The notes under the pieces are model-generated. The model did no database searches, was not told the DNA's origin, and saw only the letters and a program-made list of their open reading frames with translations. This document shows, piece by piece, positions 45,456 through 55,449 of a stretch of DNA of 64,000 nt (its first letter is position 1; every line of letters begins with the position of its first letter). Where the stretch lies: the NCBI GenBank assembly GCA_002457215.1, contig NTJZ01000005.1:62001-126000 (forward strand). Direction: 5' to 3'. The position numbers and the translations under genes were made by a program. This stretch comes from OM182 bacterium MED-G28 (GTDB lineage Bacteria > Pseudomonadota > Gammaproteobacteria > Pseudomonadales > Pseudohongiellaceae).

Positions 45456-46283
45456 CTAATTTCCACTCCCAAGAATGGAATTGATCCAGTTTAGATGGAG
45501 TGAGACTCTTTCGTACACCGCGATCGACCCATATTTTCCCTGAGTCTCTTCAGAAAATTGATCACCAGCTACTTCCCCAATTGCAATTCCCGCGAGTCTG
45601 ACCCCCGTGCTGGTTTCAATTAATGCCGGGCCGCCACTATCACCTAAACCAAGAGTGCCCTCCAAAGGCAAAACCATTCCATTGCCTCCTCTTGGATCAT
45701 CAAACACGAAATGTAACCGATCGTCAGCTGAAGAAATTCTATTTTTAGCTCGGCGCTTGACACCATCATCGAATTGTCGACCTATGGTTCCTAACCCAAA
45801 ATACCCCCAACCAATGAGAGTAACAATTTCCCCCTGTTCATTAGCATCAACATAGGGCTCAATGGGTCGCGGAATTACAGACTCGTTTCTAAACCGTAGT
45901 AAAGCCAGATCCACTTCAGGATTTTTCGAATCATCAAAGCCCGGATGGATAACTACAGCATCGATTTCACGCGATTGATTACCAACTTCAACAACATATC
46001 TTCTTCCGTTGTTTACAGTATCCCCCAAGCTTGTTTCATCAATACAATGGGCTGCTGTTAGAGCCCATCTTGCATGGATGATGGTAGCAGCACAAATTTT
46101 GCTTTTACCTTGTCGTTCAATAAAGAAAACTGCAGGGGTGTCACTCGATTTTATTTCGTATTCACCAGGCGCGACATCGTGGCGCACTATGATCCCCTGA
46201 CTACTAAGGGCAAATACAAGCGACAACAGAATAAGGCTAAATTTAATCTCTAAGTGCACCACAAGCCCTAAATTCAATACCAA
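45456..46283 (-). CDS. Trypsin-like serine protease (S1), exported
   Basis: 275 residues. A hydrophobic signal segment spans about residues 13-28. The catalytic triad is complete: His79 (ALTAAHC), Asp125 (EVDLALLRF) and Ser216 (GLGDSGGPAL). The residue before the GDSGGP motif region and the specificity pocket could not be resolved. A GTG or internal start may give a shorter N-terminus. It lies 21 bases from the small membrane gene on the same strand. Confidence 0.88.
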   Translation of the reverse strand: MVLNLGLVVHLEIKFSLILLSLVFALSSQGIIVRHDVAPGEYEIKSSDTPAVFFIERQGKSKICAATIIHARWALTAAHCIDETSLGDTVNNGRRYVVEVGNQSREIDAVVIHPGFDDSKNPEVDLALLRFRNESVIPRPIEPYVDANEQGEIVTLIGWGYFGLGTIGRQFDDGVKRRAKNRISSADDRLHFVFDDPRGGNGMVLPLEGTLGLGDSGGPALIETSTGVRLAGIAIGEVAGDQFSEETQGKYGSIAVYERVSLHLNWINSILGSGN

Positions 46284-46303
46284 ATACTGGTAAGGTTTTA
46301 ATA

Positions 46304-46534
46304 TTAGGCGTCATCAGCTGACCGACGTGAATCATTGTGAAACCTGCGTAAAGGTCTTAAATTTGGTTGGTAACTAGGCTTTCTAGAAAACTGAAAAATT
46401 TTGACAGTGCGGTGCATTACAATGATTACCGTTATGATTATAAACACCAGAATACAAGCAGCAAGCCACTGTTCTGCGGTCCAACCAGAAACATCTATAA
46501 ATTCAGCCAACATAAACCAGATGCCTTTATTCAA
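46304..46534 (-). CDS. Small single-helix membrane protein, 76 aa
   Basis: Not recognised. One strong transmembrane helix (WLAACILVFIIITVIIVMH, residues 23-41) is followed by a basic cytoplasmic-type tail (SRKPSYQPNLRPLRRFHNDS). An alternative start at residue 8 (MLAEFIDVSG) is possible. A plus-strand ORF overlaps (46367-46597) but has lower protein-like character. Its role is unknown; it precedes the S1 protease on the same strand. Confidence 0.5.
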   Translation of the reverse strand: MNKGIWFMLAEFIDVSGWTAEQWLAACILVFIIITVIIVMHRTVKIFQFSRKPSYQPNLRPLRRFHNDSRRSADDA

Positions 46535-46593
46535 TTAAGGCCAAACATTATGCGCTACTATAGGAGGCTTGTGCCAGAGCTTAAATCGAGTGA

Positions 46594-47208
46594 CTAAGTC
46601 TCATTAGCTAGATCTGAGACTAATTGTTCGATTTCCTTAATTCTCTCCCAGGGATCGTCTTTCTCTAACAATTGCTGTTTCTTCTCTACTTCAATAGGAA
46701 TGAGCTCGCTAAGTCGCCAACCTAAATCCCATAGGTTGTTATAGTCAATGGATAGTTTTTTTTGTTCTACTAAAGGATGATTTTCGAGGTTTTTCAGCAA
46801 ATCAATGAGTCCAGAAAATTGCTCATCAAGGGGTATTTTTTCAGTACCTAGGCATTCTGTTTCACTAAATTCAACGCCTGCATGCAACACGCCCGAGTCT
46901 TCCTGCCAACAATCGCTGATCTTGAATTTCGCCGCACCTTCCACCGTTATAGAGAGCAGACCATTCTCAAGCTGATCCCAATCGACAATTTTAGAATAAG
47001 TGCCTGTTTGATGAATTGTTTGCTGCCCTGCTGCCTTAATCACTTCCTCACCAGACTTTAGAAGACAAACTCCGAAACCGGTGTTGCTTTTCAGACAGTG
47101 ACTTATTAAATCGAGATAGCGGCGCTCAAAAATTTGCAAATCAAGTCTTCCCCCAGGAAAAATAACAACCCGAAGCGGGAATAGTGGAATTTTTTTAGTG
47201 TTGGTCAT
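46594..47208 (-). CDS. LON peptidase N-terminal-domain protein
   Basis: 204 residues with only the LON substrate-binding domain (PLFPLRVVIFPGGRLDLQIF, CLLKSGEE, TGTYSKIVDW); no ATPase or protease parts are present. Such YcaA-like proteins are common in gammaproteobacteria and have unknown function, probably in protein quality control. It lies 72 bases downstream of mpl on the same strand. Confidence 0.88.
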   Translation of the reverse strand: MTNTKKIPLFPLRVVIFPGGRLDLQIFERRYLDLISHCLKSNTGFGVCLLKSGEEVIKAAGQQTIHQTGTYSKIVDWDQLENGLLSITVEGAAKFKISDCWQEDSGVLHAGVEFSETECLGTEKIPLDEQFSGLIDLLKNLENHPLVEQKKLSIDYNNLWDLGWRLSELIPIEVEKKQQLLEKDDPWERIKEIEQLVSDLANET

Positions 47209-47280
47209 TCTATGCGCTTAATAAATGATACTAGTAGGACGAGTCTATCTTAATCAACAGAATTGTAGAAAGCTTTAAAA

Positions 47281-48726
47281 CTAATTCAAGATTGTAGACC
47301 CATGATTTAGTTCTTGAATCAATTTGTCATGGATTCCCTCAAAGCCACCATTACTCATGATGATAATATAATCACCTGACAAACTATTCTCTTTGAGATA
47401 AGTCACGATTTCCGCAACAGATGAAAAAGCATAAGATGGCACTTTGCTTTGTGAAAGCATACTTTGAAAATCGATTTTACAATCTTCAGTTTTATACCAA
47501 ACCACCATGTCAGCGGATTCACATGCGCGATTTAAAGTATTTTGATGGGCCCCTGATTTCATGGTGGCTGAACGCGGCTCAATAACAGCAATCAATCGCT
47601 TCTTCCCACTTTCAGATTTTAACTTCTCAGCCATACCATTCAGAGTAGTTTCAATCGCCGTAGGATGATGGGCAAAATCATCATACACTTTTATACCCTC
47701 AATGCTGCCTCGCAGTTCCATGCGTCGTTTCACGCCTTTAAATGTCTGTAAGGCTTCGGCTGCAGTAGTAACTTCGACGCCGACATGATGTGCTGCCGCT
47801 ACCGCCGCCAACGCATTTTTTACATTATGCAGACCTGCCATTTCCCATTGGATCAGCGTACGATTCATAACTTCTCCGGTCGATCCCTGGCCATATTTTA
47901 TTAATTCAAATTCTGACCCATGCTCGTTTTTCAAGCAGGCATTCCAAAACACACCCTCGTTTGCAGTTAATTTTTTGCAAACTTCATCGGGAACTGCAAC
48001 TCCTAATTGCTGACGGCGAGTCCAGCAGCCCATGCGAAAAACTTCTTCTATTGCTGAATCATTGTGAGGGGAAATAATTAGACCATTGCCTGGCAATGTC
48101 CTAACTAGGTGATGGAATTGTTTCTGAATCGCTTCCAAGTCGTCGAAAATGTCAGCATGATCAAACTCTAGATTATTCAGTATGGTCGTACGAGGCCCGT
48201 AGTGAACAAATTTTGAGCGTTTGTCGAAAAAGGCGCTATCGTATTCGTCAGCTTCAACAACAAAAAACGCCGAGTCTCCAATGCGGGCTGATTGGGGAAA
48301 ATTTTTAGTAACCCCACCAATAAGATAACCGGGTTTCATGCCAGCATATTCAAGTATCCACGCCAGAATCGCGCTGGTTGTAGTCTTTCCATGGGTACCG
48401 GCAACCCCGAGCACCCATTTATCACGTAATACAAATTCAGCGAGCCACTGTGGCCCAGACATGTAATTGAGCCCTTCACTGAGGGTATACTCCACCGCTG
48501 GGTTACCTCGTGACAAGGCATTTCCGATAACGACTAGGTCTGGTGAAGGCTGTAAATGCTCATGTCGAAACCCTTCCATCAAATCAATACCCTGCTCCTG
48601 CAATTGAGTACTCATTGGCGGGTAAACATTCGCATCGCTCCCGCTTACACGGTATCCCAACTGTTTAGCTAATACCGCAAGGCTGCCCATAAAAGTGCCA
48701 CAAATTCCTAAAATGTGGATATGCAT
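47281..48726 (-). CDS. mpl: UDP-MurNAc:L-Ala-gamma-D-Glu-meso-DAP ligase Mpl
   Basis: 481 residues. MHIHILGICGTFMGSLAVLA begins a Mur-ligase fold, GVAGTHGKTTTSAILAWILE is the ATP-binding P-loop, then FEADEYDSAFFDKRSKFVHY-like VVEADEYDSAFFDKRSKF and VYDDFAHHPTAIETTL. It recycles murein tripeptide by joining it to UDP-MurNAc, in the cytoplasm. Its length matches the family. The LON-domain gene follows. Confidence 0.95.
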   Translation of the reverse strand: MHIHILGICGTFMGSLAVLAKQLGYRVSGSDANVYPPMSTQLQEQGIDLMEGFRHEHLQPSPDLVVIGNALSRGNPAVEYTLSEGLNYMSGPQWLAEFVLRDKWVLGVAGTHGKTTTSAILAWILEYAGMKPGYLIGGVTKNFPQSARIGDSAFFVVEADEYDSAFFDKRSKFVHYGPRTTILNNLEFDHADIFDDLEAIQKQFHHLVRTLPGNGLIISPHNDSAIEEVFRMGCWTRRQQLGVAVPDEVCKKLTANEGVFWNACLKNEHGSEFELIKYGQGSTGEVMNRTLIQWEMAGLHNVKNALAAVAAAHHVGVEVTTAAEALQTFKGVKRRMELRGSIEGIKVYDDFAHHPTAIETTLNGMAEKLKSESGKKRLIAVIEPRSATMKSGAHQNTLNRACESADMVVWYKTEDCKIDFQSMLSQSKVPSYAFSSVAEIVTYLKENSLSGDYIIIMSNGGFEGIHDKLIQELNHGSTILN

Positions 48727-48833
48727 CAGATACTTCTCACTATTAGGCCCTTCCTTCGGGTCGCAGCAAAACTGGCGTGTTATCAGAGTAATTCTTCGAT
48801 AGCATAGGGTTTCTTATCCAACGTAAATAAGCC

Positions 48834-49352
48834 ATGACTAAGCAATCGACCAGTTTCTGGAATTTCTCCAATCAATTATACGCCAGAGATGGGGTGGCCA
48901 GTGCTTGTTTACATTTACAGGAGCAGTTCCAATTAGATGTTAATCTAGTTTTATTTTGCTTCTGGAGCGCCCATTTTGATACCACGGTCTCTGAGAATGA
49001 TTGGGAAATAATTTTTAAATTCTCCCAATGTTGGAAATCCCGAGTCGTCCAACCCTTGCGTGACGTTCGCACTTGGATGAAGACTGAGAGTATCAAGAAT
49101 GAAAGCAGTAACGGAGTTGGGTTTTCCACCTTACGAAATCGGATTAAACTGGACGAATTAGCCGCCGAGAAGTTTCAGCAAGAGCAAATTGAAGTGCTTG
49201 TGTCCTTCTTGCAGTCGGATAAAATTGAATTTAATGCAAAAGCGGCTAAAAGTAACTTTGAAAATCTTCTTCGCGCTCAATCGTTAGAGCTTGTCGAAGA
49301 AATGAACAAGCAATTAGATCTAATTGCTAACTCTATCAAAGAAGCTGCTTAA
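48834..49352 (+). CDS. TIGR02444 family protein
   Basis: 172 residues. FWNFSNQLYARDGVASACLHLQ and DVNLVLFCFW match the TIGR02444/DUF2390 pattern, a conserved gammaproteobacterial protein of unknown function found near ABC-F or mpl-type loci. All-helical, cytoplasmic. It is divergent from mpl. Confidence 0.85.
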   Translation: MTKQSTSFWNFSNQLYARDGVASACLHLQEQFQLDVNLVLFCFWSAHFDTTVSENDWEIIFKFSQCWKSRVVQPLRDVRTWMKTESIKNESSNGVGFSTLRNRIKLDELAAEKFQQEQIEVLVSFLQSDKIEFNAKAAKSNFENLLRAQSLELVEEMNKQLDLIANSIKEAA

Positions 49353-49361
49353 CAGTGATGC

Positions 49362-50774
49362 CTACTTCTGTGCCGCTATATCGAGCACAATATCCCAATT
49401 GAAACGCACGAAACGATTCAACTCACTAATTAAAATTCGTTCTTGATCGCTATGGGCGCCGAAACCAAGAGCTGCATCTTCTCTATCGATTGCCGGCCCG
49501 ATTCCGTAACACTGAATACCAAGATTGCGCAGATATGCCATATCAGTCGCGCCGGTGCTCATGGTTGGAAGCGTGATAACGCCGTAATGCTCATTAACGC
49601 CTGCCTCAATCGCGGCAAAGGCTTCGGTAGTTAAACTCGCCTGGCCAGGTGGCCGCGTGTTGCGGGCTCCCAGACTAACCTCTACCGCTGAATCAGCAAT
49701 AATCTTCCGAATCTCATCAAGAAATTCAGGGATATTTTCATCAGGCAATGCACGGAAATCTACACTTGCTCGGGATTCCGAAGGGATGACATTAATTCGA
49801 TAACCAGCATCAAAGATATTTGGCGAAAGTGAGCTGCGTAACATCGAAGCATGACGGGGTTCATTAGCCAGAAAATATTCATCGGCTTCACTGGCTCTGC
49901 CAGGGTCAAGCACATTTAAGTACTGCTCTGCCGTTTCGGCAGGTGAAATAGAGGCCAGGCGCTCGAAGTAAGCAGCAGTAGTTTCATTCAGTCGAATTGG
50001 TGAGCGCCAATCCGCAATTGCAGCTATCGCTTTCGCAAGACGCACGACTGAGTTGGTCTGCAAGGGAACAGACCCATGGCCGGCTACACCAGTAGCAATC
50101 AGCTCTACTCGATAAGGGATTTTTTCAACAGTCTGGACGCCTGCGTATTGTACTTCGCGATTAACTCGCGCAACGGACCCACCTTCTGCCAGGCAAAATT
50201 CTGCTGATATTTTGTCTAGGTGATTATTCACCATAAATTCAATTCCGTACTCTGTCGCTCCTTCCTCGCCGGATTCTGCAAGAAAAATCACATCTCGATC
50301 CAAGGCAATATTTTGCCGTTTCAGCTCCAGCATTACCATTAGAGCGGCAGCTAGATTGTCCTTATCATCTACCGCACCTCGACCGTAGACATAACCATCA
50401 TCAACCACGGCACTGAAGGGAGGAAAGGTCCACTTTTCTGGATCTACATTGACCACGTCGGTGTGGGCCATAATTAGCAAAGGTTCTTTACTGCCATTGC
50501 CCTCAAGACGCGCCACTACGTTTGGGCGCTCCGGATCATTAAAAAGCATTTCTACCGGGATACCTTCAGCTTCCAACACATCCCGCAGGTATTCTGCAGC
50601 TGGCAGTTCTCGCCCCGGCGGATCACTAGTATCAAATTGCAGGAGCGCTCTGAAATGATCTAGGGTTTCAGCTTCAACAGCTTCCCAGTAAGACTCTTCT
50701 TGTTGAGCGAATGCATTGGAATAAAATAGAAGGCAGAACCCAACGACTTTAATGTGCTTGATGTAGTTTTTCAT
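49362..50774 (-). CDS. Exported M20-family metallopeptidase
   Basis: 470 residues with a signal peptide (cleavage near AFA-Q). LLIMAHTDVVNVD and GRGAVDDKDNLAAAL hold two zinc ligands and AESGEEGATEYG the catalytic Glu pair. A dimerisation domain (VAGHGSVPLQTNSVVRLA) and a late His ligand region (YGIGPAIDREDAALGFGAHSDQE) follow. It hydrolyses peptides or acyl-amino acids in the periplasm using Zn2+. Confidence 0.9.
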   Translation of the reverse strand: MKNYIKHIKVVGFCLLFYSNAFAQQEESYWEAVEAETLDHFRALLQFDTSDPPGRELPAAEYLRDVLEAEGIPVEMLFNDPERPNVVARLEGNGSKEPLLIMAHTDVVNVDPEKWTFPPFSAVVDDGYVYGRGAVDDKDNLAAALMVMLELKRQNIALDRDVIFLAESGEEGATEYGIEFMVNNHLDKISAEFCLAEGGSVARVNREVQYAGVQTVEKIPYRVELIATGVAGHGSVPLQTNSVVRLAKAIAAIADWRSPIRLNETTAAYFERLASISPAETAEQYLNVLDPGRASEADEYFLANEPRHASMLRSSLSPNIFDAGYRINVIPSESRASVDFRALPDENIPEFLDEIRKIIADSAVEVSLGARNTRPPGQASLTTEAFAAIEAGVNEHYGVITLPTMSTGATDMAYLRNLGIQCYGIGPAIDREDAALGFGAHSDQERILISELNRFVRFNWDIVLDIAAQK

Positions 50775-50806
50775 TATCTGCTCCCCAAGAATTACTAGTT
50801 TCCTTC

Positions 50807-51886
50807 CTAGTCTTCTCTTACATATTTAACCAACTGACGAGGACCGACTTCTGCACCATAAATATTTCCATACTTGTCTGCTGCTACACCTTCAGCTGCA
50901 CTGGTTCCACCAGGATTCCGATCAGGATCTGGAATAAACGCAAACAAATGCCCAGTGATAGCACTTCCAACCCGGATTCCTCGACGCCATCCCGGATTTG
51001 AAGTGGCACTAGATTCAGAATCAGCAGCATAGAGCACGTCATTTGCATCTATGTAGATACCACTTAATCTTCCGAACTGATACCACTCATCAATAAAGGT
51101 ACCGTCTTGCTCAAATATCTGAATACGCACATTCCCTCGGTCAGCAACGAATAATCTACCCTGTGAATCGAAAGCGAGACTGTGAGGTGTTCTAAATTTA
51201 CCCGGCGCGGTGCCTATAGAGCCCCAAGACTCTATAAAGCGACCGTGGCGATCGAACTTGACAATTCGCGCTACAGTTGAAAGATCCGCATTTCCACCTT
51301 GGCCACCATGACCATCACCAACATAGATGCTTCCATCTGGACCAGTGACTACATCGTTGGGAGAGTTCAACAACGGGCCACGCCCGTCTCCGGCTACTCC
51401 TGGGCTGCCGAGAGTCAATAACAAGTCACCTTCAGGGCTGAATTTTAGAACGACATGCCCCTTGCCGGCAGCATCTGGGTTCTCTGCGATTTCTGTTGCA
51501 GTTGCGGCTCGAGCATCGGTAACCCAAACATTGCCGTAACGATCAACATGGATCCCATGTGGCCAAATAATCATGCCGCCACCAAAAGAAGTAAGGATAT
51601 TACCGTCTTTGTCATACTTGATGACAGAATCAACATTCGAAGTAGCACAGCTATTGGTACCACAGCGCTCCGCTACCCAAATAGACTCACCATCAATGTC
51701 GATATCGACAGCACTGGTCGAGCCCCATGATCGACCACCAGGTAGATCAAAATAGCCATTAATTGTGCGATAGGGATTAGGGTGTTCATTTGTAGGGTTA
51801 GTGACTTTCTGTGCAATTGCACTGTTAGTAAAAAAGAACACTACGCACAAGCTAGAGTAAGTAAGCCAACAAATCCGACGAGTCAT
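50807..51886 (-). CDS. NHL-repeat beta-propeller protein, exported
   Basis: 359 residues with a signal peptide. At least four NHL-type blades are seen (WPHGIHVDRYGNVWVTDARA, LNSPNDVVTGPDGSIYVGDG, FRTPHSLAFDSQGRLFVADRGN, GIYIDANDVLYAADSES). No catalytic residues are recognised. Peptidyl-alpha-hydroxyglycine lyase-like and other NHL proteins are the nearest relatives by pattern. It sits 32 bases upstream of the M20 gene on the same strand and may be co-transcribed. Confidence 0.83.
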   Translation of the reverse strand: MTRRICWLTYSSLCVVFFFTNSAIAQKVTNPTNEHPNPYRTINGYFDLPGGRSWGSTSAVDIDIDGESIWVAERCGTNSCATSNVDSVIKYDKDGNILTSFGGGMIIWPHGIHVDRYGNVWVTDARAATATEIAENPDAAGKGHVVLKFSPEGDLLLTLGSPGVAGDGRGPLLNSPNDVVTGPDGSIYVGDGHGGQGGNADLSTVARIVKFDRHGRFIESWGSIGTAPGKFRTPHSLAFDSQGRLFVADRGNVRIQIFEQDGTFIDEWYQFGRLSGIYIDANDVLYAADSESSATSNPGWRRGIRVGSAITGHLFAFIPDPDRNPGGTSAAEGVAADKYGNIYGAEVGPRQLVKYVRED

Positions 51887-52011
51887 GATTTACTCCCATT
51901 TAGTTTTATTATTTGAAAACAAAGCCTATTAGGTAAAGGTTGAGATAGAATAGAAGTGAACCAGGCGAATGTCTACCTGATCAGCAAATCGAAGTGAAAT
52001 CTGTTGGTCAG

Positions 52012-52050
52012 AAAAAATTCCTTCTTTACCCCCCCCTCAAATTAAGAAGG
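52012..52050 (-). terminator. Possible terminator at the ubiX stop
   Basis: On the minus strand CCTTCTT (52044-52050) pairs with AAGAAGG (52020-52026) over a 17-base loop rich in G, and is followed by a T run. The 5' arm overlaps the ubiX stop codon. Confidence 0.5.
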
Positions 52051-52665
52051 GGCGTTTTCCAGACGAGAACCCTGCCAACGCTTTACCAAGCCTGGGTCAA
52101 GATTGAACAAGTCCAAGACTCTCCCCACATGATGATCAACTAGATCATCGACGCTTTGTGGCCTGATATAGTGGGCAGGCATAGGAGGGGCAATTACTGC
52201 TCCTATTTGACTAGCTTTTAGCATCAATTCACAGTGACCAGTATGTAAAGGTGTTTCCCTAGGTATCAGCACTAAGCGACGCTGTTCTTTTAAGACAACA
52301 TCGGCCGCACGAACTAGTAAAGAATCAGCATAAGAATTGGCAATAGCTGAAAGGGTTTTTATCGAACAGGGCGCAACAATCATGCCAGCAGTTTTAAAGG
52401 AGCCGCTAGCGATATTGGCGGCAATATCTTTGTTGGAGTGAACATGATCAGCCAAAGTCTTGACCTCATTGGCACTCCACACCGTCTCCAAACCAATATT
52501 CATTTTGGCAGAGTCAGACATGACTAAATGCGTTTCAATATCAGGTTCTGTTTTCAAGACCTCAAGCAAGCGAATCCCATAAATGACTCCACTCGCTCCG
52601 GACATGCCTATTATTAGCTGCATTATTCGATGTTCTGAAAAATTGGGGGCAGATTGTTGCATCAC
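52042..52665 (-). CDS. ubiX: Flavin prenyltransferase UbiX
   Basis: 207 residues from a GTG; the family start MQLIIGMSGASGVIYG is at residue 15 (ATG 52623), which is the more usual N-terminus. IGMSGASGVIYGIRLLEVLK and PCSIKTLSAIANSYADSLL, then RLVLIPRETPLHTGH, are UbiX signatures. It attaches dimethylallyl to FMN, making the prenyl-FMN cofactor of UbiD in ubiquinone synthesis. Confidence 0.94.
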   Translation of the reverse strand: MMQQSAPNFSEHRIMQLIIGMSGASGVIYGIRLLEVLKTEPDIETHLVMSDSAKMNIGLETVWSANEVKTLADHVHSNKDIAANIASGSFKTAGMIVAPCSIKTLSAIANSYADSLLVRAADVVLKEQRRLVLIPRETPLHTGHCELMLKASQIGAVIAPPMPAHYIRPQSVDDLVDHHVGRVLDLFNLDPGLVKRWQGSRLENAPS

Positions 52666-52738
52666 ATCCGTCTACTGGCAAGCGCAACCGCGGCCTAGTA
52701 ACATGGCGACTTCTTAACTAGTGTAGTTAAAAGCCATT

Positions 52739-54001
52739 ATGACTAGAAACAACCTTTTCTATGCCCAGTCGGGCGGTGTTACTGCTGTTATTAACGCCAG
52801 CGCCTGTGGCGTGATCGAAACCGCAAGACAACACCGAGATAAAATCGGAAAGGTTTACGCTGGCCTAAACGGTATCGTTGGTGCTTTAAATGAAGAGTTA
52901 ATTGACACTAATAAGGAAACAGCAAAATCCATTGCAGCACTTCGCTGGACCCCAGCTGGCGCTTTTGGGTCATGTCGCTACAAACTCAGATCTTACGCTG
53001 AAAATCCGAAGGAGTACGAACGATTAATAGATGTTTTTCGCGCGCATAATATTCGTTACTTTCTTTATAACGGTGGCGGTGATTCTCAGGATACTGCTAA
53101 TAAAGTCTCACAATTAAGTTTAGAAATGGGTTTTCCCATCACCTGCATCGGCGTTCCGAAAACAGTCGACAACGATCTGCCTATTACCGATAACAGCCCT
53201 GGTTTTGGATCTGTTGCCAAGTATGTTGCTGTGTCTATTCGTGAAGCAGGGCTAGATGTCGCTTCGATGTGTGAAAGTTCGACCAAAATATTTGTCATGG
53301 AGGTCATGGGCCGGCATGCTGGCTGGATAGCTGGTGCTGCTGGCTTAGCTTCTGAGCAAGAAGGCGAAGCTCCTCACATAATCCTTTTCCCCGAAATTCC
53401 GTTTAACCGAGTGAAGTTTCTGCGCAAGGTGAACACTTGTGTTAAGAAGTTTGGCTATTGCGCCATTGTTGTATCAGAAGGCGCCCAAAATAAAGATGGG
53501 AGTTTTCTTGCAGCAACCGGCGGTACAGACGCATTTGGTCACGCACAACTTGGTGGAGTTGCTCCCTACATAGCCAATATGATTAAGGATGAATTGGGTT
53601 ACAAATATCATTGGGCGGTTGCGGATTATTTACAGCGGGCGGCTCGACATATCGCTTCTGCTATAGATGTCGAACAAGCCTATGCCGTTGGAAAGGCCGC
53701 TGTTGAATTTTCACTCAAAGGTAAAAATTCTGTCATGCCAGTTATCGTGAGAGGAAATGGGAAAAAATACACCTGGCACATTGGTGAAGCGAAGCTTTCT
53801 GATGTTGCCAATGTAGAGAAGGTGATGCCTCGAGATTATATTTCCCGGGATGGATTTCAGATTACGGACAAAGCGAGAAACTATTTTTCACCGCTAATTC
53901 AAGGTGAAGATTATCCACCTTTTAAAAATGGCATTCCTCAATACACACGCCTTAAAAAAGTGCTAGAAAAGAAAAAACTGAAAAAATGGAAAGCAAGTTA
54001 A
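52739..54001 (+). CDS. pfp: Diphosphate-dependent phosphofructokinase
   Basis: 420 residues. YNGGGDSQDTANK replaces the ATP-type GGDGS motif and keeps the Asp linked to diphosphate use; GVPKTVDNDLPITDNSPGFGS is the PPi-type PKTVDND motif, and MEVMGRHAGWIAGAAGL follows. It phosphorylates fructose 6-phosphate reversibly with PPi. It is divergent from ubiX and overlaps the end of convergent pdxH by 4 bases. Confidence 0.9.
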   Translation: MTRNNLFYAQSGGVTAVINASACGVIETARQHRDKIGKVYAGLNGIVGALNEELIDTNKETAKSIAALRWTPAGAFGSCRYKLRSYAENPKEYERLIDVFRAHNIRYFLYNGGGDSQDTANKVSQLSLEMGFPITCIGVPKTVDNDLPITDNSPGFGSVAKYVAVSIREAGLDVASMCESSTKIFVMEVMGRHAGWIAGAAGLASEQEGEAPHIILFPEIPFNRVKFLRKVNTCVKKFGYCAIVVSEGAQNKDGSFLAATGGTDAFGHAQLGGVAPYIANMIKDELGYKYHWAVADYLQRAARHIASAIDVEQAYAVGKAAVEFSLKGKNSVMPVIVRGNGKKYTWHIGEAKLSDVANVEKVMPRDYISRDGFQITDKARNYFSPLIQGEDYPPFKNGIPQYTRLKKVLEKKKLKKWKAS

Positions 54002-54633
54002 GGGGCCAATCTATCAATTAACCAGTTATCCTCATGGCGAAGATAACGAAATCGGTCGTGGAGCCGGCTAGCACCACCCTGCCAAAACTCAATTTCATTA
54101 GGCACGATACGATAGCCACCCCAATAGTCAGGAAATGGGATATCGCCATCTTCAAATTCCTGTTTTAAGGACTCAAACCTATCCATTAGAGACGAGCGGG
54201 AACTTAACACTTCACTTTGACGAGAAGCCACTGCCGCTATCTGACTCTCTTTTGGCCTAGATACGAAGTATTTCAAGGATTCATCAGCAGAAATTTTACT
54301 CGCAGTACCACAGATTTTCACCTGACGATCAATCACATGCCAGGGAAAGTGCAAACTGACTTTTGAATTGCTATTCAGTTCATTTGATTTACGGCTTCCG
54401 TAATTAGTATAAAAAATGAAGCCATCCTGATCGAAATGTTTTAGAAGAACAATTCTTTGGCTCGGCTGACCCTCCTCATTAACTGTAGCTATAGTCATTG
54501 CAGTCGGATCATAAATCTCTAAATCCAAGGCCTGCTGCATCCAAAGGCTGAACTGATCTACCGGGTTATCAATTAGCTCTTCACGCCGCAATCCGCCGTG
54601 CAAATACTCTCTTCTTAAAGATTCAAGATCCAC
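53998..54633 (-). CDS. pdxH: Pyridoxamine 5'-phosphate oxidase PdxH
   Basis: 211 residues. REYLHGGLRREELIDNPVDQ is the N-terminal lid, MTIATVNEEGQPSQRIVLLK and FIFYTNYGSRKSNEL bind FMN, and WQGGASRLHDRFRYLR is the C-terminal PdxH signature. It makes pyridoxal 5'-phosphate in the cytoplasm, and a pdxJ gene lies at 62039. Confidence 0.95.
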   Translation of the reverse strand: MDLESLRREYLHGGLRREELIDNPVDQFSLWMQQALDLEIYDPTAMTIATVNEEGQPSQRIVLLKHFDQDGFIFYTNYGSRKSNELNSNSKVSLHFPWHVIDRQVKICGTASKISADESLKYFVSRPKESQIAAVASRQSEVLSSRSSLMDRFESLKQEFEDGDIPFPDYWGGYRIVPNEIEFWQGGASRLHDRFRYLRHEDNWLIDRLAP

Positions 54634-54816
54634 TTATCTTTCCTGTTAAAACTTCTATTCTGTATGGATTAAATAACTGCTCTCGCTTTGTTGGCAATTT
54701 GACCTGCCCATTCCCGAGATGACTGGACCAAGCAAACTTTTCAATTAGTTTAAACTTGCACTCAATTAATCAGCAATCTAGAAAGGATGAACAAAACCCT
54801 GGGGAGTATTATTTTT

Positions 54817-55449
54817 TTAACGTATCAAATCGCCATAATTCCAGTATTGCTGGCGCCCAGTACCGGTTTGATAATAATAAGTTCCCAGACCATGTTTAGA
54901 GCTCGCAAAAAATCCACCAACATATTTTTGACCCCCTGGCCAACGGTAAGTCCCTTGCCCCTGATAATGATCATCAACAAAACCACCAGTATAGTTTTCG
55001 AAATTTTCCTTTAACCAAAATTCAGAGTGTTCATTTTCATTCCAGCGAGGGAGATCAAAAATATAAGAACCCTGACCATTACGCTTATTATTTTCCCATT
55101 GACCAATATAGAGTTTGCCTTTGCCATTCCAGTGGGTGCCACGACCTTCGCGAATTCCGATGACCCAATTACCGACATAAACCTCTCTTTCTGTAAATGA
55201 AATTGGAATTTCTAGTCGTCCATAGCCATGAAATTCACCGTCTCTGAAATTACCGACATACTCACCAGGCCCCCACTGTGTTTTTAGTGCTAGGGTGCCG
55301 CGGCCCGAAGCGCAGTCACCATAAACACATTCTTCCTCCGATACGCTGGAAAGGGATTGAGCTGAAACGCTTGCTGCTCCGACGGTGAATACCATAGCTC
55401 CAGCGGATAGAAAACTACCACGCAGAATAGAGAACAGTGAGGCTTTCAT
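54817..55449 (-). CDS. MORN-repeat protein, exported
   Basis: 210 residues with a signal peptide. At least four to five MORN repeats are visible (YVGNFRDGEFHGYGRLEI, YVGNWVIGIREGRGTHW, YIGQWENNKRNGQGSYI, YTGGFVDDHYQGQGTYRW, YVGGFFASSKHGLGTYYY). MORN repeats bind lipids or proteins; the role here is unknown. The gene is monocistronic. Confidence 0.85.
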   Translation of the reverse strand: MKASLFSILRGSFLSAGAMVFTVGAASVSAQSLSSVSEEECVYGDCASGRGTLALKTQWGPGEYVGNFRDGEFHGYGRLEIPISFTEREVYVGNWVIGIREGRGTHWNGKGKLYIGQWENNKRNGQGSYIFDLPRWNENEHSEFWLKENFENYTGGFVDDHYQGQGTYRWPGGQKYVGGFFASSKHGLGTYYYQTGTGRQQYWNYGDLIR